Shown here: positions 19,162 to 30,466 of the stretch, piece by piece
How the letters are laid out: each line of letters starts with the position of its first letter
Numbering within the stretch: position 1 is the first letter of the stretch
Origin: CBDCGS01 sp965216915
GTDB lineage: Bacteria; Pseudomonadota; Alphaproteobacteria; UBA828
DNA: 64,000 nt
Assembly: GCA_965216915.1 (NCBI GenBank)
Contig: CBDCGS010000001.1
Span: forward strand, 124,001 to 188,000
Direction: 5' to 3'
Notes under the pieces: generated by a model
What the model saw: the letters and a program-made list of their open reading frames with translations, nothing else
Database searches by the model: none
Told to the model about the DNA's origin: nothing
Made by a program: the position numbers and the translations under genes

Positions 19162-19177
19162 CCACAAAATCTAGTTG
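19162..19177. promoter_or_regulatory. Candidate NrdR box 1 upstream of nrdJ
   Basis: CCACAAAATCTAGTTG matches the NrdR consensus acaCwAtATaTwGtgt at most core positions (C, A, A, T, T, A, G, T). It lies 144 bp upstream of the nrdJ ATG, and 75 bp start-to-start from box 2, close to seven helical turns. NrdR is the zinc/ATP-cone repressor of RNR genes in most bacteria. Confidence 0.55.
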
Positions 19178-19236
19178 ACAGGTTCTCTCACGGGCTTATC
19201 AATAACCCCACAGTTAGTGCCGGTGTCGCGCCCCGC

Positions 19237-19252
19237 CCACCATATATCGACC
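19237..19252. promoter_or_regulatory. Candidate NrdR box 2 upstream of nrdJ
   Basis: CCACCATATATCGACC carries the core C-n-ATATAT-n-G of the NrdR consensus, 68 bp before the start codon. It pairs with box 1; NrdR usually binds two boxes on the same face of the helix. Both the spacing and the assignment are inferences from the consensus. Confidence 0.55.
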
Positions 19253-19320
19253 GTTCCACATTTCGTCAGGGCAGGTGCGCGGGTCCTCAGGACATCAGCC
19301 GCTCTTGAGAGGGGAAGCAT

Positions 19321-23004
<3,684 letters not shown>

Positions 23005-23046
23005 CGACCGTCCATCTCCCGCGGTCCCATGCCACTGGCACTTGGA

Positions 23047-23077
23047 GGGGTGCGTGCAACGCGCACCCCCTTTTTTT
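23047..23077 (+). terminator. Rho-independent terminator of nrdJ
   Basis: GGGGTGCGTG, a CAA loop and CGCGCACCCC form a 10-bp stem (one G-T pair), followed by a run of seven T. It lies 43 bp after the nrdJ stop on the same strand. It is a textbook intrinsic terminator and the clearest one in the window. Confidence 0.9.
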
Positions 23078-23199
23078 CGCTTCCTGACGAGAGGATCATA
23101 GCCGAACTTCGCGCCTAAGCGCGAGTCTCTCTCGGGCGTTGCCCCACCAGCCCGCCCCGTGCATGCTGCGCGCCCAAGGGACAGAGGGCGGTCAGGAAT

Positions 23200-23916
23200 A
23201 TGAGGCTTCGGGGCTTTCGCGCGCTCACGTTCGATTGCTACGGCACGCTGATCGATTGGGAGACCGGCTTGCTCGCCGCGCTCAAGCCGTGGGCCACCTG
23301 CGCCGGCGTGACCGCCGATGACGACGCATTGCTCGCGGCCTATGCGCGCCACGAAAGCGCGCTCGAGGAGGTCCGCCCGGCGCTGCCCTATCCGGCGGTT
23401 CTCGCGGGCGCGATGCGCGGCATCGCCGAGGATTTCGGCGCGTGCGCAACCGATGAAGACGCCACCGCGCTCGCGGGCTCGGTCAAGGATTGGCCCGCCT
23501 TTCCTGATAGCGCCGAGGCCCTCGCCTACCTGAAGCAGCACTTCATGCTGATCGTGGTCTCGAACGTCGACCGCCGCTCCTTCGCCGCGAGCGCCGCCCG
23601 CCTCGGCGATCCGTTCCACGCCGTGGTCACGGCGGAAGACGTCGAGAGCTACAAGCCCGCGGCACCCCATTTCGAGCGCGCCGCCGCGCTGCTCCGCCAG
23701 GCGGGGATCGCCGACAGCGCGTGGCTGCACGTCGCGCAGAGCCTCTTCCACGACATCGCGCCCGCCAAGGCACGCGGGCTTGCGACCTGCTGGATCGACC
23801 GACGCGGCGGGCGCGAGGGCGGCGCCACGCCCGATACCGAGGCCAAGGCGACCCCCGACCTGACGCTGCCGAGCCTCGCGGCCCTCGTCGAGCGCCACAA
23901 GGCCGAGCGCGGCTAG
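23200..23916 (+). CDS. HAD-superfamily hydrolase, haloacid dehalogenase type II-like
   Basis: A 238-residue HAD protein. Motif I is LTFDCYGTLIDWE with the nucleophile Asp near residue 12. Motif II is IVVSNVDRRSF, the Lys lies in VESYKPAAPHFERA, and motif IV reads VAQSLFHDIAPAKARGL. FDCYGTLIDWE and VAQSLFHDI are typical of type II dehalogenase-like proteins (L-2-haloacid dehalogenase relatives), though many are phosphatases. It stands alone after the nrdJ terminator and before the lower-GC cassette. Confidence 0.88.
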   Translation: MRLRGFRALTFDCYGTLIDWETGLLAALKPWATCAGVTADDDALLAAYARHESALEEVRPALPYPAVLAGAMRGIAEDFGACATDEDATALAGSVKDWPAFPDSAEALAYLKQHFMLIVVSNVDRRSFAASAARLGDPFHAVVTAEDVESYKPAAPHFERAAALLRQAGIADSAWLHVAQSLFHDIAPAKARGLATCWIDRRGGREGGATPDTEAKATPDLTLPSLAALVERHKAERG

Positions 23917-23979
23917 GGCGCCCCACGTGGCACACCGGTCCTTGGCCGAAAGCGGCGAAGGTGGAGAAATAAAGTTGAC

Positions 23980-24025
23980 CACGTAATTTTTTTCCTCCAC
24001 ATTTGAGGATCCAAAAAGTTACGTG
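23980..24025. promoter_or_regulatory. Long imperfect inverted repeat (CACGTAA...TTACGTG) upstream of the ImmA/IrrE cassette
   Basis: Arms of about 18-21 bp: CACGTAATTTTTTTCCTC at 23980-23997 and GAGGATCCAAAAAGTTACGTG at 24005-24025, around a 7-bp centre. It ends 10 bp before the first ATG of the cassette. A possible -35 TTGACC overlaps the left arm. It could be the operator of the cassette's own HTH protein or a regulatory hairpin in the 5' leader. Both readings are inferences. Confidence 0.55.
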
Positions 24026-24035
24026 AGTACCCTCG

Positions 24036-24695
24036 ATGGTTTCCAGTGTTTATTCCCATCCATATGATCGAGACGAGCGCCTAAGCCGTCTCGGCACGAC
24101 TCGTGAAGAGTGGATTGAGGTAACCAAGGCGGTCGTTGCAGGCAGGAGCGGCGCAACGGACAACGACCCCATCTCAGCCGGCGGCTATTTGGCGTATTTG
24201 TTGGGCACCCGCCGCATGCGCGAGATTTTCCGGGCGAAGGGACTTGAGAAAGAAGCCTTGGATGGCATCGAAACAGTGGTGGACCACAAACGAAAATTAC
24301 GCTTCGCCGTTGTGAGCACGGACGCTGGCACAGCCAACATTCATAGATCGCCAAGAAACCGAACGCACAAGGGCCCAGCATCAAAAAAAGCCGTTGATCT
24401 CAACTGCCAGTACGAGTTGGGCTTGTACGATCGCGACGGCAATCCACTCCCCGGGAAGGAAAGTGGGGATGGCTACGCTTTCTGGTACCTTTGCGTTTTT
24501 GACGACGGTGAGAGTGTTCGCGCGGAGCTTTCGAGCCCGGTGGAGTTTGAGTCGGGCCATTTCGTGAAATTCTCAGAGCGAATCTTTATTCTGGGCGCGG
24601 ACGAATGGGATGAGATCATTGTGTCCGATCCGGACGAGGATTCTCGGGACGAGGACTCTGATGGCGACTACCAGATCGACATCAGCCGCAAATAG
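24036..24695 (+). CDS. Unrecognised protein partnered with an HTH-ImmA/IrrE protease
   Basis: I do not recognise this 219-residue protein. It is soluble-looking, with an N-terminal helical half (RLGTTREEWIEVTKAVVAG, GGYLAYLLGTRRMREIFRAKG) and a basic loop HRSPRNRTHKGPASKKAVD. A beta-rich C-terminal half follows (NCQYELGLYDRDGNPLPG, YAFWYLCVFDDG), then a very acidic tail (DPDEDSRDEDSDGDYQID). It starts a co-directional three-gene cassette; the protease gene begins 4 bp after its stop. GC is lower than in flanking genes. A substrate or toxin-like role toward the protease is an inference only. Confidence 0.65.
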   Translation: MVSSVYSHPYDRDERLSRLGTTREEWIEVTKAVVAGRSGATDNDPISAGGYLAYLLGTRRMREIFRAKGLEKEALDGIETVVDHKRKLRFAVVSTDAGTANIHRSPRNRTHKGPASKKAVDLNCQYELGLYDRDGNPLPGKESGDGYAFWYLCVFDDGESVRAELSSPVEFESGHFVKFSERIFILGADEWDEIIVSDPDEDSRDEDSDGDYQIDISRK

Positions 24696-24698
24696 CCC

Positions 24699-25769
24699 AT
24701 GTTTACCCCGTCGCGCCTTAGCCTCGCCAGGATGCGGCGTCGGCTAACCAAGAAGGGATTCGCCGAAAAGCTGGGCGTCACGCCTCACACCGTGCTTCGG
24801 TACGAAAGCGGGGATATTTGCCCACCTGACAATGCCGTGGTTGAAATTGCCCGCGTTCTCGGATTTCCGGTGGAATTTTTTCACGATGATGATGTTGAGG
24901 CCCCATCTGAGGCCGCTGTCAGCTTTCGAAGTCTATCATCGATGTCGGCGCGAGAACGAGATGCAGCCCTCGCGGCTGGGGCGTTCGCGTTCATATTTTC
25001 CGATTGGGTTGATGAGCGCTTCAACCTTCCTGGAGCCGATATTGTAGAGATTGATTGGGAGGGGCCGGAGGGCGCGGCGCGGTCGTTGCGCCAGAAGTGG
25101 GGGCTGGGGGAGCGTCCCATCAAAAATATGGTCCATCTATTGGAATCAAAGGGTGCCCGCGTATTCTCGTTAGTTGAGAACACGAAAACAGTAGATGCCT
25201 TCTCGGCTTGGCGGGACGATCGGCCGTTCGTGTTTCTGAACACGCAAAAAACTTCCGAGCGTGGCCGATTTGACGCGGCTCACGAATTAGCCCACCTGGT
25301 CTTGCATCGCCACGGCGGCCCGACGGGCCGGGAAGCTGAGAATGAGGCAGATCGGTTCGCTGCGGAGTTTCTTATGCCTTCGGCGGACGTGCGAGCCATA
25401 ATGCCGCGTGTTTCGACACTCAATCAGATAATCGAAAACAAAAAGCGTTGGGGTGTGTCGGTACAAGCACTCAATTATCAACTGCACAAACTCGGCTGTA
25501 CAACCGACTGGCAATATCGCACGTTTTGTATACAGCTTACACAACGTGGCTTTCGGGATGCCGAACCAAACGGGATCAAGCGAGAGCGGTCGGTGGTTTG
25601 GGAGCGGGTCCTCACCGACCTCTGGAAGAACAAGACCACTAAGAGCAAGATCGCCGAACAAGTCCACTTGCCTGAGGTTGAGATCGAGAATTTGCTATTC
25701 GGCGTAACCAGCTTGGACGGTGTTGACGCGCCTGTAGAGGCGGAGGGAAGAAACCTTAGGCTCGTATGA
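24699..25769 (+). CDS. XRE-type HTH protein fused to an ImmA/IrrE (COG2856) metallopeptidase
   Basis: A 356-residue protein with an N-terminal XRE helix-turn-helix (KKGFAEKLGVTPHTVLRYES, residues 20-40) and a zinc-peptidase domain. That domain is marked by AAHELAHLVLHRHG (HExxH near residue 190) and ENEADRFAAEFLMP with the third zinc ligand Glu. The C-terminal region (FGVTSLDGVDAPVEAEGR) is unassigned. Proteins of this kind cleave a repressor to switch on mobile elements or stress genes, as ImmA in ICEBs1 or IrrE/DdrO in Deinococcus. It is coupled to the unknown gene upstream; the small gene follows 33 bp later. Confidence 0.88.
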   Translation: MFTPSRLSLARMRRRLTKKGFAEKLGVTPHTVLRYESGDICPPDNAVVEIARVLGFPVEFFHDDDVEAPSEAAVSFRSLSSMSARERDAALAAGAFAFIFSDWVDERFNLPGADIVEIDWEGPEGAARSLRQKWGLGERPIKNMVHLLESKGARVFSLVENTKTVDAFSAWRDDRPFVFLNTQKTSERGRFDAAHELAHLVLHRHGGPTGREAENEADRFAAEFLMPSADVRAIMPRVSTLNQIIENKKRWGVSVQALNYQLHKLGCTTDWQYRTFCIQLTQRGFRDAEPNGIKRERSVVWERVLTDLWKNKTTKSKIAEQVHLPEVEIENLLFGVTSLDGVDAPVEAEGRNLRLV

Positions 25770-25802
25770 GTATAGAACCTTTTCTTGGTGCTAAGCGAGG
25801 GC

Positions 25803-26024
25803 ATGAGCGAACGGACGCTGAAGTACTTGCCCACGTCGGACTCCGGGTTGCGTGTGCTCATTGTCGAACGCGCCGACGGACGTTTCGCGTACCGCAAGCA
25901 ATGGGTCGAAGAAGATGGCTCTGAAATAGCCGGAGTGGACGCTGGTATTTACGACTCTCCGGAGACGGCGGAGTCAGAGGCTCGCCGGCGTATTCCAGAG
26001 TTAGCCAACAAGATCTCGAACTGA
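25803..26024 (+). CDS. Small unrecognised protein of the ImmA/IrrE cassette, 73 residues
   Basis: A small protein beginning MSERTLKYLPTSDSGLRVLIV, with a beta-rich middle (ADGRFAYRKQWVEEDGSEIAG) and a C-terminal helix (SPETAESEARRRIPELANK). No family is recognised. ATG 25803 is preferred to a GTG-type start at 25785 because GCGAGGG lies just upstream. It is the third co-directional gene of the cassette and shares its less GC-rich composition. The size would suit an inhibitor or anti-regulator, but nothing in the sequence proves that. Confidence 0.55.
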   Translation: MSERTLKYLPTSDSGLRVLIVERADGRFAYRKQWVEEDGSEIAGVDAGIYDSPETAESEARRRIPELANKISN

Positions 26025-26122
26025 GACAGCGCCCCCACCACCCGCCTTGATGCGAACGGCGCGCGGTCATTACACTGGGCCGGCCGCGGCACCACGCCGC
26101 GCCCGCGTTTTGGAGGCGAGCC

Positions 26123-27538
26123 ATGTCCGATCCCTACCGCGCCGTGATTCCCTATGAATCGCTCGATCCGCTCACCATCGGCTCGGCCGATGACCCGAGC
26201 ATGGTCTATCGAGAGGAGCTCACGCTCGATATCCCGCGCAAGAACCTGCTCGCCGCGATCTATCCGGAGGAGCCGGCGCCCATCGCCAACGTCGCCGAGG
26301 CGGCGGCCGCCGCGCTCGAAAACCCGCAATCCGGCCCGCGCTTCTCGGAGCTGATTGGACCGGACAAGAGTCTCGCGATCGTCATCGACAACCAGTTCCG
26401 GCCGACCCCGGCCTCGAAGCTGCTGCCCGCCTTGCTCGATGCGATCGAGGCGCATGGCGTGAAGAACGCGCGCGTCGTCTGCGCCAATGGCAAGGTCTTC
26501 CCGATGTCGGAGCGCGACACCGAGCTCAAGATCGGCCGCGACAATCTCCAGCGCATGGAGCGCCTCGGCATTCCTTTCTTCCAAAACGAACCGCGCAACC
26601 CCGACATGTACCGCTTCATCGGCGTGACCTCGCGTGGCACCCCGGTCTGGCTGCACAAGGAGGTCGCGGATGCCGACGTGACGCTCTCGATGGGCCAGGC
26701 GCAGTCCAACCACTGGGGCGCGGGCGGCGGCGGCAAGCTGATCCTGCCGGGCGTGGTCTCCGACGAGACGATCGAATCGAACCACTGCGCCTTCGTGATG
26801 TCGCCCAAGACGCATTATGGCGCGATGGCGGGCCCGATGCGCGCCGACATCGACGAGGCCGCGACGATGTGCGACCTCACGGCGACCCTCAACAGCGTGC
26901 TCGACACGCGCGGCAGCCTCTGCTTCATCAATTTCGGCGCCCATCCGGAGGCGCACCGCGAGGCGATCCGCTTCTTCAACGACACCTACGCCTACGACCG
27001 GCCGGCCGGCGGGCCTGCCGACATCGCGATCTGCGGCGTCTTCGCGCCGACCGACCATCTCTTCTTCCACACCGGCTGGGGCTGCATGTCGTCCGACCTG
27101 CTGGTGAAGGATGGCGGCACGCTGATCTATTGCAGCCCCTCGCCCGGCGTGAACACCCATCTCGGCGACTTTCCGGGACTCGCGCTGATGGACCTCATGA
27201 AGCCCTACATGCCCCCCTCGCCCGCCAACCTCGAGCGCGTCTACCGCGACATCCACAGCCGCACGATCGAGATGTGGGCCGGCTGCATCTGGGTGCCGAT
27301 CTACGAGGTGATGGTGCGCAAGCACCTGCACGTCGTGACCCTCGAGGAGAACCTCGAGATGGCGGCCGACATCGGCATCGAAGCCGGCACTTCGCTCGAC
27401 GACGCCTTCGCGGCGGCGATGGCCCGCCACGGCGACGACGCCAAGGTCGCGGTGCTGCCCTTCGCGCGCTACCAGCTGCCGCGCGATGCGATCCGCATGC
27501 CGGGCGAGGAGAAGCCGCTGCTCGAGGCGGCGGAATAG
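26123..27538 (+). CDS. LarA-like (lactate racemase/DUF2088 family) protein
   Basis: A 471-residue member of the LarA family, whose founder racemises lactate with a nickel-pincer cofactor. Matching regions are IDNQFRPTPASKLLP near residues 88-102 (the D.TRPTP motif), GAGGGGKLILPGVVSDETI with the cofactor-anchoring Lys near 205, and SNHCAFV. The usual G-x-HR-p motif that supplies a catalytic His is not visible; the corresponding stretch reads VCANGKVFPMSERD. No larB, larC or larE lies near by. It may therefore act on another 2-hydroxyacid or have lost racemase activity. GGAGGCGAGCC precedes the ATG. Confidence 0.82.
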   Translation: MSDPYRAVIPYESLDPLTIGSADDPSMVYREELTLDIPRKNLLAAIYPEEPAPIANVAEAAAAALENPQSGPRFSELIGPDKSLAIVIDNQFRPTPASKLLPALLDAIEAHGVKNARVVCANGKVFPMSERDTELKIGRDNLQRMERLGIPFFQNEPRNPDMYRFIGVTSRGTPVWLHKEVADADVTLSMGQAQSNHWGAGGGGKLILPGVVSDETIESNHCAFVMSPKTHYGAMAGPMRADIDEAATMCDLTATLNSVLDTRGSLCFINFGAHPEAHREAIRFFNDTYAYDRPAGGPADIAICGVFAPTDHLFFHTGWGCMSSDLLVKDGGTLIYCSPSPGVNTHLGDFPGLALMDLMKPYMPPSPANLERVYRDIHSRTIEMWAGCIWVPIYEVMVRKHLHVVTLEENLEMAADIGIEAGTSLDDAFAAAMARHGDDAKVAVLPFARYQLPRDAIRMPGEEKPLLEAAE

Positions 27539-27541
27539 CGC

Positions 27542-27859
27542 ATGACCGAGGCGGCGAGCGCGCGCGCGGCGCCGATCACGGGCTCGACCACGATCGTCGA
27601 GCTGCTGCGGCGCTTCCCGAACGGCGAGGCCGCCGATCTGATGGCCCGTTTGGCTTGGCCCTGCGCCCATTGCTCGGGCGCGCTCGACGAGCCGATCTCG
27701 ATGGCCGCAAAGCGCCACGCCAACCGCGCGGGCCCGGTGGTGCGCGCCTTCCAGGCGCTCGCCGAGGGCGGCCCGAGCGAGGCGGAGATCGCGGCGGCCG
27801 CCGAGAAGCACGACAAGCGCGCCGACCCCGCGGCGCTGTGGCAACGCTACGCGCGATAG
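27542..27859 (+). CDS. Small DUF1858-like protein with CxxC
   Basis: A 105-residue protein starting 3 bp after the LarA-like stop. TTIVELLRRFPNGEAADLM followed by WPCAHCSGALDEPISMAA follows the DUF1858 pattern (a helix, a turn with two cysteines, and a helix). That domain also forms the N terminus of ScdA/YtfE-type iron-centre repair proteins. An Ala/Glu-rich C-terminal helix completes it. The CxxC might bind metal, and close coupling to a LarA-like gene suggests a shared task; both are inferences. Its TAG stop is the first triplet of repeat copy C. Confidence 0.6.
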   Translation: MTEAASARAAPITGSTTIVELLRRFPNGEAADLMARLAWPCAHCSGALDEPISMAAKRHANRAGPVVRAFQALAEGGPSEAEIAAAAEKHDKRADPAALWQRYAR

Positions 27860-27961
27860 AGCATGTCACGCTCGCCTATGCGCACGCCACATGCTCTCTC
27901 TCATTGATATTGACGCAAATGCGTCGTCGCAGGTGAGCCCACCTGCTCGGGATTTGCTGTA
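27857..27961 (+). repeat. Structured repeat, copy C (~105 bp, MITE-like)
   Basis: A complete copy in the same orientation as copy B, from TAGAGCATGTC to GATTTGCTGTA. The first stem is TAGAGCATG/CATGCTCT, where copy B has TAGAGCATT/AATGCTCT, a paired change that preserves base-pairing. The GACGCAAATGCGTC block is identical to copy B. The third stem is GCAGGTG-AGCC-CACCTGC. The element fills the gap between two convergent genes, and its first three bases are the stop codon of the DUF1858-like gene. Confidence 0.8.
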
Positions 27962-27963
27962 GA

Positions 27964-29319
27964 TCAGCCCCGACGCTTCTTCCCGCGCCGTTGCGCGGCC
28001 TTCCGCGTGCGCCCGAAGGTACGGCGGAAGATCGCGTCCGCGTGCACGATATAGGGCGCAGGATCGAAGAGCGCCGCGAGCGCGTCCCGATCCAGGTGCT
28101 CGGTCACCGCGGCATCGGCCATCAGCGCCTCGTCGAAGCGGCCCTCCGCGCGCATCGCGCGGAGCGCCGCGCCCTGCACCAGGCGGTAGGCCGCCTCGCG
28201 CGCGAGGCCGCGCTCGATGAGCGCGAGGAGCACGCGCTGGCTATAGACCAGACCGCCGCGGCTTTCGAGGTTGTGCGCCATCGCCGCCTCATGGACCACG
28301 AGACCGTCGACCACCCCGGCGAGCCGAACCAGCGCGAAATCGAGCGCGATGGTCGCATCGGGCGCGAGCACGCGCTCCACCGAGGAGTGCGAAATGTCGC
28401 GCTCGTGCCAAAGCGCGATGTTCTCGAGCGCCGGCGTCACCGCTGCGCGCACGATGCGCGCGAGGCCGGTGAGGTTCTCGCTCAGGATCGGGTTCTTCTT
28501 GTGCGGCATCGCCGACGAGCCGGTCTGGCCCTTGCCGAAGGCTTCCTCCGCCTCGCCCACTTCGGAGCGCTGGAGATGGCGGATCTCGGTGGCCAGCCGC
28601 TCGACCGCGCCTGCGATCACGCCGAGCGTCGCGAAGAACATCGCATGCCGGTCGCGCGGGATGACCTGGGTCGAGACCGTCTCGGGCTGCAGACCGAGCT
28701 CTTTCGCGACATGGGCCTCGACCGCGGGCTCCACCGTGGCATAGGTGCCGACCGGGCCGGAGATGGCGCAGGTCGCAACCTCCGCCCGCGCCGCGGCGAG
28801 GCGGGTGCGCGCGCGTGCGAACTCGGCGAAGTGGCCCGCGAGCTTGATGCCGAAGGTCGTGGGCTCGGCGTGAATGCCGTGGCTTCGCCCGACGCAAAGC
28901 GTTTTCTTGTGCTCGAAGGCGCGCCGCTCGAGCGCCGCGCACACGGCCTCGAGATCGGCGGCAAGAAGGTCGGCCGCCTGGGTGAGCTGTACCGCGAAGC
29001 AGGTATCGAGCACGTCCGATGAGGTCAGCCCGCGATGGATGTAGCGCGCCTCGGGGCCGACGAACTCGGCGAGGTTGGTGAGGAAGGCGACGACATCGTG
29101 GCGCGTCTTGCGCTCGATCACGTCGATCCGCGCCGGATCGGTGATTGCGTCGAGATGCTTGCGCTTGGCCCTGGCGAGCGCGGTCGACGCCTTCTTCGGT
29201 GCCTGACCGAGCGAAACCTGCGCGTCGAGCGCATGCCGCTCGATCTCGAGCCAAATGCGGAACCTGTTCTCGGGCGCCCAGATGCGCTCCATCTCGGCGC
29301 GGCTGTAACGCGGGATCAT
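27964..29319 (-). CDS. purB: Adenylosuccinate lyase
   Basis: A 451-residue fumarase/aspartase-superfamily lyase. It acts twice in purine synthesis (SAICAR to AICAR, adenylosuccinate to AMP). Visible are RYIHRGLTSSDVLDTC, SHGIHAEPTTFGIKLAGH with the catalytic His, and the superfamily signature GSSAMPHKKNPILSENLTG. It begins MIPRYSRAEMERIWAPENR, the standard purB start. A short basic tail (RTRKAAQRRGKKRRG) extends the C terminus. Its stop lies 3 bp from repeat copy C. Confidence 0.96.
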   Translation of the reverse strand: MIPRYSRAEMERIWAPENRFRIWLEIERHALDAQVSLGQAPKKASTALARAKRKHLDAITDPARIDVIERKTRHDVVAFLTNLAEFVGPEARYIHRGLTSSDVLDTCFAVQLTQAADLLAADLEAVCAALERRAFEHKKTLCVGRSHGIHAEPTTFGIKLAGHFAEFARARTRLAAARAEVATCAISGPVGTYATVEPAVEAHVAKELGLQPETVSTQVIPRDRHAMFFATLGVIAGAVERLATEIRHLQRSEVGEAEEAFGKGQTGSSAMPHKKNPILSENLTGLARIVRAAVTPALENIALWHERDISHSSVERVLAPDATIALDFALVRLAGVVDGLVVHEAAMAHNLESRGGLVYSQRVLLALIERGLAREAAYRLVQGAALRAMRAEGRFDEALMADAAVTEHLDRDALAALFDPAPYIVHADAIFRRTFGRTRKAAQRRGKKRRG

Positions 29320-29396
29320 GCGGTGTGCTTCAGCCTCGGGTCAGTGCGCCCTTCTCTTAGTGGTCGCGCGCGGAAATGTCACGGCCCGAGGCGCAC

Positions 29397-29867
29397 TCAC
29401 ACCCATCGCCTCACCCGCCGCTTGTAGAGGCGGTAGGGCTCGCCGAAGCGCGCCTGAAGGTGTCGCTCCTCCGCCAGCACGACACGACGATGCAGGTAGA
29501 CCGTCGCGAGCGTCGTCGCGATGAGCATCCAGATATTGTCCGCGACCAGCGCCACACCCACTGCGAAAACGATCAGTGCGACGTAACCTGGATTGCGGGA
29601 ATATCGGAACGGGCCGCTCGTCACGAGCGCACGCGCCGCGCGGCGCACATCGTAGGGCGTCTCAGCGCGGCGAAACGCGCGGAAGACCCAGGGCATGACG
29701 GCGATGCTGGCCGCGATGAGAAGCGGTCCCGCGGAAAAGCGGGCGATCTCGGGGAGAAAGCGGAATGGCCACAGCCAATGCAACAGCGCGCCCAGCCCCA
29801 GCGCGACGACGAAGAGGACGGGTGGCAGGACTCGAAGCCCCGTATGGTCCGAAGTGACCTCGACCAC
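29397..29867 (-). CDS. Isoprenylcysteine carboxyl methyltransferase-family membrane protein
   Basis: A 156-residue integral membrane protein with about four hydrophobic segments. The C-terminal ICMT/PEMT motif includes LVTSGPFRYSRNPGYVALIV and EERHLQARFGEPYRLYKRRV, the SAM-binding part of this family. Bacterial members methylate small or lipid substrates that are mostly unknown. The GTG at 29867 sits after AGGAGGGAGC with ideal spacing. It is divergent from a MarR regulator across a 92-bp gap containing a clear palindrome, so it is the likely target of that regulator. Confidence 0.85.
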   Translation of the reverse strand: MVEVTSDHTGLRVLPPVLFVVALGLGALLHWLWPFRFLPEIARFSAGPLLIAASIAVMPWVFRAFRRAETPYDVRRAARALVTSGPFRYSRNPGYVALIVFAVGVALVADNIWMLIATTLATVYLHRRVVLAEERHLQARFGEPYRLYKRRVRRWV

Positions 29868-29915
29868 GATGCTCCCTCCTGATTGCCCAGCCTCGCATCT
29901 GTTTGTACACTTAGA

Positions 29916-29934
29916 TTGACAATTTTTTTGTCAA
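29916..29934. promoter_or_regulatory. Palindrome TTGACAA-N5-TTGTCAA, candidate MarR operator
   Basis: A perfect 7-5-7 inverted repeat in the gap between the divergent methyltransferase and MarR genes. Each half contains a TTGACA that could serve as a -35 element, one per direction. A bound MarR dimer would then block both promoters. This arrangement is typical of autoregulated MarR genes. Confidence 0.7.
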
Positions 29935-29959
29935 GTAGAGTTGTCGAAATAGGTCACCG

Positions 29960-30466
29960 ATGGCATCCGGAAAACGATTGAAGACGGCGCGCGCCCCAGC
30001 CCGCTCAGCGCTGATGGGCGAAATCGTCTGGACCATCCCGCGCCTCTATCATCGGCTCACGGGGCGAACTGAAGCCCTCTATGCACGCCATGGACTGACC
30101 GCCGGTAAGCGCAGTCTTTTGCACGACCTCGCGATGCAGGGCCCCCGAACGATCGCGGAGATGGTGCGCGCCCGCCCGCCAGTGACCCGCCAATACATCC
30201 AGCGGCTCGTTTCGGAGCTTCGACAAAGCGGCTTTGTCATGCTTGAAGAGAACCCGACGGATCGCCGCACCAAAACAGCGCACCTGACGGCAGAAGGCGA
30301 ACGCATCATCGCGACGCTGGTGCCGGCCGAGACCAGCCTGATTGCCGATCTCTTGGGCGGCCACAGCACCCGAGCGCTGAAAGACACGCACACAGTGCTC
30401 GTCGAGGCAGCGCGGCGCCTCGAGCAGGCCGAGGCGAACAGTCGACGATCCGCGCGCGAGAGCTAG
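29960..30466 (+). CDS. MarR-family transcriptional regulator
   Basis: A 168-residue MarR protein. A basic N-terminal tail is followed by helix 1 (GEIVWTIPRLYHRLTGRTEAL). The winged helix comprises GPRTIAEMVRARPPVTRQYIQRLV and the wing NPTDRRTKTAHLTAEG, and a C-terminal dimer helix ends EQAEANSRRSARES. It probably represses itself and the divergent methyltransferase through the palindrome at 29916-29934. Its 3' end abuts the broken TolC-family remnant on the other strand. Confidence 0.88.
   Translation: MASGKRLKTARAPARSALMGEIVWTIPRLYHRLTGRTEALYARHGLTAGKRSLLHDLAMQGPRTIAEMVRARPPVTRQYIQRLVSELRQSGFVMLEENPTDRRTKTAHLTAEGERIIATLVPAETSLIADLLGGHSTRALKDTHTVLVEAARRLEQAEANSRRSARES

Noticed and set aside
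24036..26024. Calling the ImmA/IrrE cassette a prophage
   Set aside because: No integrase, attachment-site repeat or phage structural gene lies near by; only composition and the protease family hint at mobility.
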